Below, piece by piece: positions 62,026 to 64,000 of a DNA stretch of 64,000 bases (the stretch's first letter is position 1; each line of letters starts with the position of its first letter). The DNA lies in contig JAXLWK010000009.1 in assembly GCA_046328525.1 (NCBI GenBank), positions 62,001 to 126,000 on the forward strand, given 5' to 3'. Made by a program: the position numbers and the translations under genes. Under the pieces are notes generated by a model. That model was not told where the DNA came from. It was given only the letters and a program-made list of their open reading frames with translations, and made no database searches. The stretch comes from JBDHWG01 sp046328525. Its GTDB lineage: Bacteria; Chloroflexota; Anaerolineae; Epilineales; JAHCIE01.

Positions 62026-62066
62026 CGCGGGCCTCTCTCCTGGCGGAGAGAGCGCCCGCGTTTGTT
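62026..62066 (+). terminator. terminator before ABC-2 exporter genes
   Basis: CGCGGGC-CTCTCTCC / GGAGAGAG-c-GCCCGCG with a TGGC loop and TTTGTT tail. It separates the ABC genes from the upstream transcript. Confidence 0.7.
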
Positions 62067-62103
62067 CGGGTTGGAATATACACGGCGTCATTAGGAGCGT
62101 CTC

Positions 62104-63027
62104 GTGGCGGTTGAGCCTGTTGTGGTCGTCAACGACCTTGTGAAGATATACGGCAACGATCTCCCGGCCGTGAACGGCATTAGCTTTACCGTCGAAAAGG
62201 GCGAGATTTTCGGCTTCCTCGGCCCGAATGGCGCCGGCAAGAGCACGACGATGCGCATGCTCTACGGGCGCACCCCCATCACGTCCGGCCAGGTCAACAT
62301 CCTCGGCTTCGACCCGCGCCGCGATGGCCGCCGCTTGCGGGCCGTGCTGGGAATCGTCCCCCAGGAAGACAACCTCGACCCCGACCTGCGCGTGCTGCAA
62401 AACATGCTCGTCTATGCGCGCTACTTCGACATCCCGCGCCCCAAGGCACTGGCCCACGCCCAGGAAGCCCTGGAGCTATTCCAGCTCTGGGACCGCCGCG
62501 ACTCGCCGGTCAGCGAGCTATCCGGCGGCATGAAACGGCGGCTCGTCATCGCCCGCAGCCTGATCAACGACCCCAGGCTCGTCATCCTGGACGAGCCGAC
62601 CACCGGGCTGGACCCGCAGGCGCGGCAGGTGGTCTGGCAGCGGCTGCGCTACCTGGCGAGCCAGGGCGTGACGATGCTGCTGACCACCCACTACATGGAG
62701 GAAGCGACCCAGCTGTGCTCGCGCCTGGTCATCATGGACAAGGGCCGCATTCTGGCCGAGGACAGGCCGCACGTCCTCATTCAACAGCATACCCACCCCT
62801 ACGTCCTGGAGATCCGCCGCGACGGCGAGGACAACACGGTGTTCCGCGAGGTGCTGCCCGACGACGCCCAGGTGGAGAAGGTCGGCGACACTGTGTACAT
62901 CTACAGCCCCAAGGCGGTAGACCACACCTCCCTCGGCCTGCCGCCCAGCGTCACCACGTTGAGCCGCCAGGCGTCGCTGGAGGACGTGTTCCTGCGCCTG
63001 ACGGGGCGTGGGCTGGACGAGGAATAG
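62104..63027 (+). CDS. ABC-2 exporter ATPase (NodI/DrrA-like)
   Basis: A 307-aa ATPase: Walker A GPNGAGKSTTMRMLYG, Q-loop GIVPQEDNLD, signature ELSGGMKRRLVIARSL, Walker B LVILDEPTTGLDPQ, H-loop TTHYMEE. The NNLDPDLRV-type segment and length resemble NodI. The C-terminal 80 residues form the usual regulatory domain. GTG start with TTAGGAG 6 nt upstream. It works with the next gene as an ABC-2 (DrrAB) exporter of a lipid, glycan or drug. Confidence 0.92.
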   Translation: MAVEPVVVVNDLVKIYGNDLPAVNGISFTVEKGEIFGFLGPNGAGKSTTMRMLYGRTPITSGQVNILGFDPRRDGRRLRAVLGIVPQEDNLDPDLRVLQNMLVYARYFDIPRPKALAHAQEALELFQLWDRRDSPVSELSGGMKRRLVIARSLINDPRLVILDEPTTGLDPQARQVVWQRLRYLASQGVTMLLTTHYMEEATQLCSRLVIMDKGRILAEDRPHVLIQQHTHPYVLEIRRDGEDNTVFREVLPDDAQVEKVGDTVYIYSPKAVDHTSLGLPPSVTTLSRQASLEDVFLRLTGRGLDEE

Positions 63028-63039
63028 GACACGCAACCC

Positions 63040-63819
63040 ATGAATGACATGCCCCTGCTGAACGTTTCCTACCGCGCCGCCCGCGTCTGGCAGCGCAACT
63101 ACGACGTGTTCATTCGCATGTGGAAGACGGAGCTGTGGCCGCCCTTCCTGGAGCCGATCATGCAGATCGTCGCCCTGGGCCTGGGGCTAGGCGCATACGT
63201 CACATCCATCAACGGGATGTCCTTCATCCAGTTCATCGCGCCCGGCTTCGTCGCCAGCGGCGTCATGTTCACCGCCTCCTTCGAGTGCATGTTCGGCTCG
63301 TATATCCGCATGGAGTACCAGCGCACCTTCGACGCCATCATCGCCACGCCGGCGACAGTCGAGGATGTGATCGCCGGCGAGGTGATGTGGGCGACCTCGC
63401 GCGGCGTCTTCGCCGCCATCGTCGTCCTCATCGTGATGCTCGTGTTTGGGCTGGTGCAGTCGCCGTGGGCCATCCTGGCCGTGGGCGTCGCCGCCGTCGA
63501 AGGCATGCTGTTCGCCGCCCTCGCCATCACCTTCACCGCCGTCGTCCCGTCCATAGACAACTTCAACTACCTCATCACCCTGGGCCTGACACCGATGTTC
63601 CTCTTCTCCGGCGTGTACTTCCCAATCGAAAACCTGCCGCCAACCTTGCAGACGCTGGCCTGGTTCTCGCCGCTGACCCACGCCGTCCTCCCTATCCGCG
63701 GCCTGGTGCTGGGGCAGCCGGGGCTGTGGATGATCGGCGACATCGTGTGGATGCTGGTGGTGGGCGGGGCCTTGTTCATCACCGCCCTGTACCTGATGCG
63801 CCGCCGCCTCATCAACTGA
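63040..63819 (+). CDS. ABC-2 exporter permease (NodJ/DrrB-like)
   Basis: A 259-aa permease with six membrane segments. Features include the ABC-2 signature region GLTPMFLFSGVYFPIENLP (about 183-201) and WFSPLTHAVLPIRGL. It starts 12 nt after the ATPase stop. The pair resembles the NodIJ arrangement; the substrate cannot be predicted. Confidence 0.92.
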   Translation: MNDMPLLNVSYRAARVWQRNYDVFIRMWKTELWPPFLEPIMQIVALGLGLGAYVTSINGMSFIQFIAPGFVASGVMFTASFECMFGSYIRMEYQRTFDAIIATPATVEDVIAGEVMWATSRGVFAAIVVLIVMLVFGLVQSPWAILAVGVAAVEGMLFAALAITFTAVVPSIDNFNYLITLGLTPMFLFSGVYFPIENLPPTLQTLAWFSPLTHAVLPIRGLVLGQPGLWMIGDIVWMLVVGGALFITALYLMRRRLIN

Positions 63820-63846
63820 TTCTTATGTAGCTCTCAGGTAAACCCC

Positions 63847-63875
63847 TTGACGGACGGCGGAAAAAGGAGTATAAG
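63847..63875 (+). promoter_or_regulatory. near-consensus sigma70 promoter at right edge
   Basis: TTGACG (63847-63852), 17 nt, TATAAG (63870-63875). +1 near 63882; it drives a transcript running off the window. Confidence 0.65.
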
Positions 63876-63985
63876 TCCGGTAGTCGGTGTTGTTTCGTCA
63901 TGGTTCGCCGCACTATGTGAAGTAGAATGGCGTTATGAACGACGTATGTGTGCAAGCGCCGTGTTCAGGCTAGATAGGATGCGCC

Positions 63986-64000
63986 ATGTCACTTCGAACT
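63986..64000 (+). CDS. possible start of next gene (partial)
   Basis: ATG at 63986 (MSLRT...) with AGGAT 6 nt upstream, about 100 nt downstream of a good promoter. An ATG at 63979 in another frame is equally possible. Too short to identify. Confidence 0.25.

Noticed and set aside
1..64000. tRNA, rRNA, prophage or secondary-metabolite cluster
   Set aside because: No cloverleaf or ribosomal RNA sequence, no phage structural genes and no PKS/NRPS or RiPP enzymes were recognised on either strand.

Overview
The window is GC-rich DNA (roughly two-thirds G+C by eye), densely coding, from a free-living bacterium. Chloroflexota is my best guess. The basis is the mix of large beta-propeller proteins, PA14 and LysM surface proteins, an ATPase/TPR/BTAD regulator, a MrfA-like helicase and several sigma70 promoters that place the start codon at the +1 site. 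No rRNA, tRNA, CRISPR array or intact prophage was seen. The lineage is an inference; no marker gene settles it.

Region 1 (1-10.2 kb, minus strand) is one long gene train and the most unusual part. From its 5' end it encodes three related short proteins with an N-terminal hydrophobic anchor (one fused to a helix-hairpin-helix domain), a membrane protein with two HMA-like domains, two tandem P1B-like ATPases lacking the CPC metal motif, a 98-aa protein, another HMA-like membrane protein, a cation diffusion facilitator, and an Ala/Ser-rich protein cut by the window edge. All five HMA-like domains lack CxxC and share a GR-x-R-[LV] core. The combination resembles the ferrosome (fez) iron-storage organelle clusters, and I propose it as a candidate divergent fez-type or other metal-compartment system.

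Region 2 (10.3-23.8 kb) holds envelope and stress genes: a 29-codon hydrophobic ORF, a SIMPL-domain protein, an ArsR/SRPBCC pair behind a consensus leaderless promoter, a PA14 surface protein, a beta-propeller lipoprotein, a LysM/Gmad2 protein, a repeat-filled gap, a MrfA-like DNA-repair helicase and a glycine/asparagine-repeat secreted protein. A MoxR-DUF58-VWA operon follows (22.9-26.0 kb), interrupted by a MITE-like repeat.

Region 3 (26-46 kb) is metabolic and regulatory: a DUF1786/FAD-oxidase pair, FtsK, an ATPase-TPR-BTAD regulator, a proline-rich microprotein, an Lrp - tyrosine phenol-lyase - methionine gamma-lyase-like cassette, a HAD hydrolase, a small acidic protein, a GntR/aldolase pair, an Asp-box propeller protein and a serine hydrolase.

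Region 4 (46.4-49.7 kb, minus) is a four-gene glycan operon (GT2, wecB, RmlC-like epimerase, methyltransferase). Region 5 (49.8-55.1 kb) is an ECF sigma / zinc anti-sigma / OB-like protein / MacA / MacB exporter operon with start-stop overlaps in its first half. Its putative promoter (GAAACTT-N12-CTCGTGTA) recurs exactly before the secreted protein at 59957, suggesting a small ECF regulon. Region 6 (55.4-58.7 kb) is accessory: an HNH cassette, a dienelactone hydrolase, and a 1.28-kb segment bounded by perfect 16-bp inverted repeats and full of gene remnants. The right end carries a C39-peptidase/TPR protein, secreted proteins and an ABC-2 exporter.
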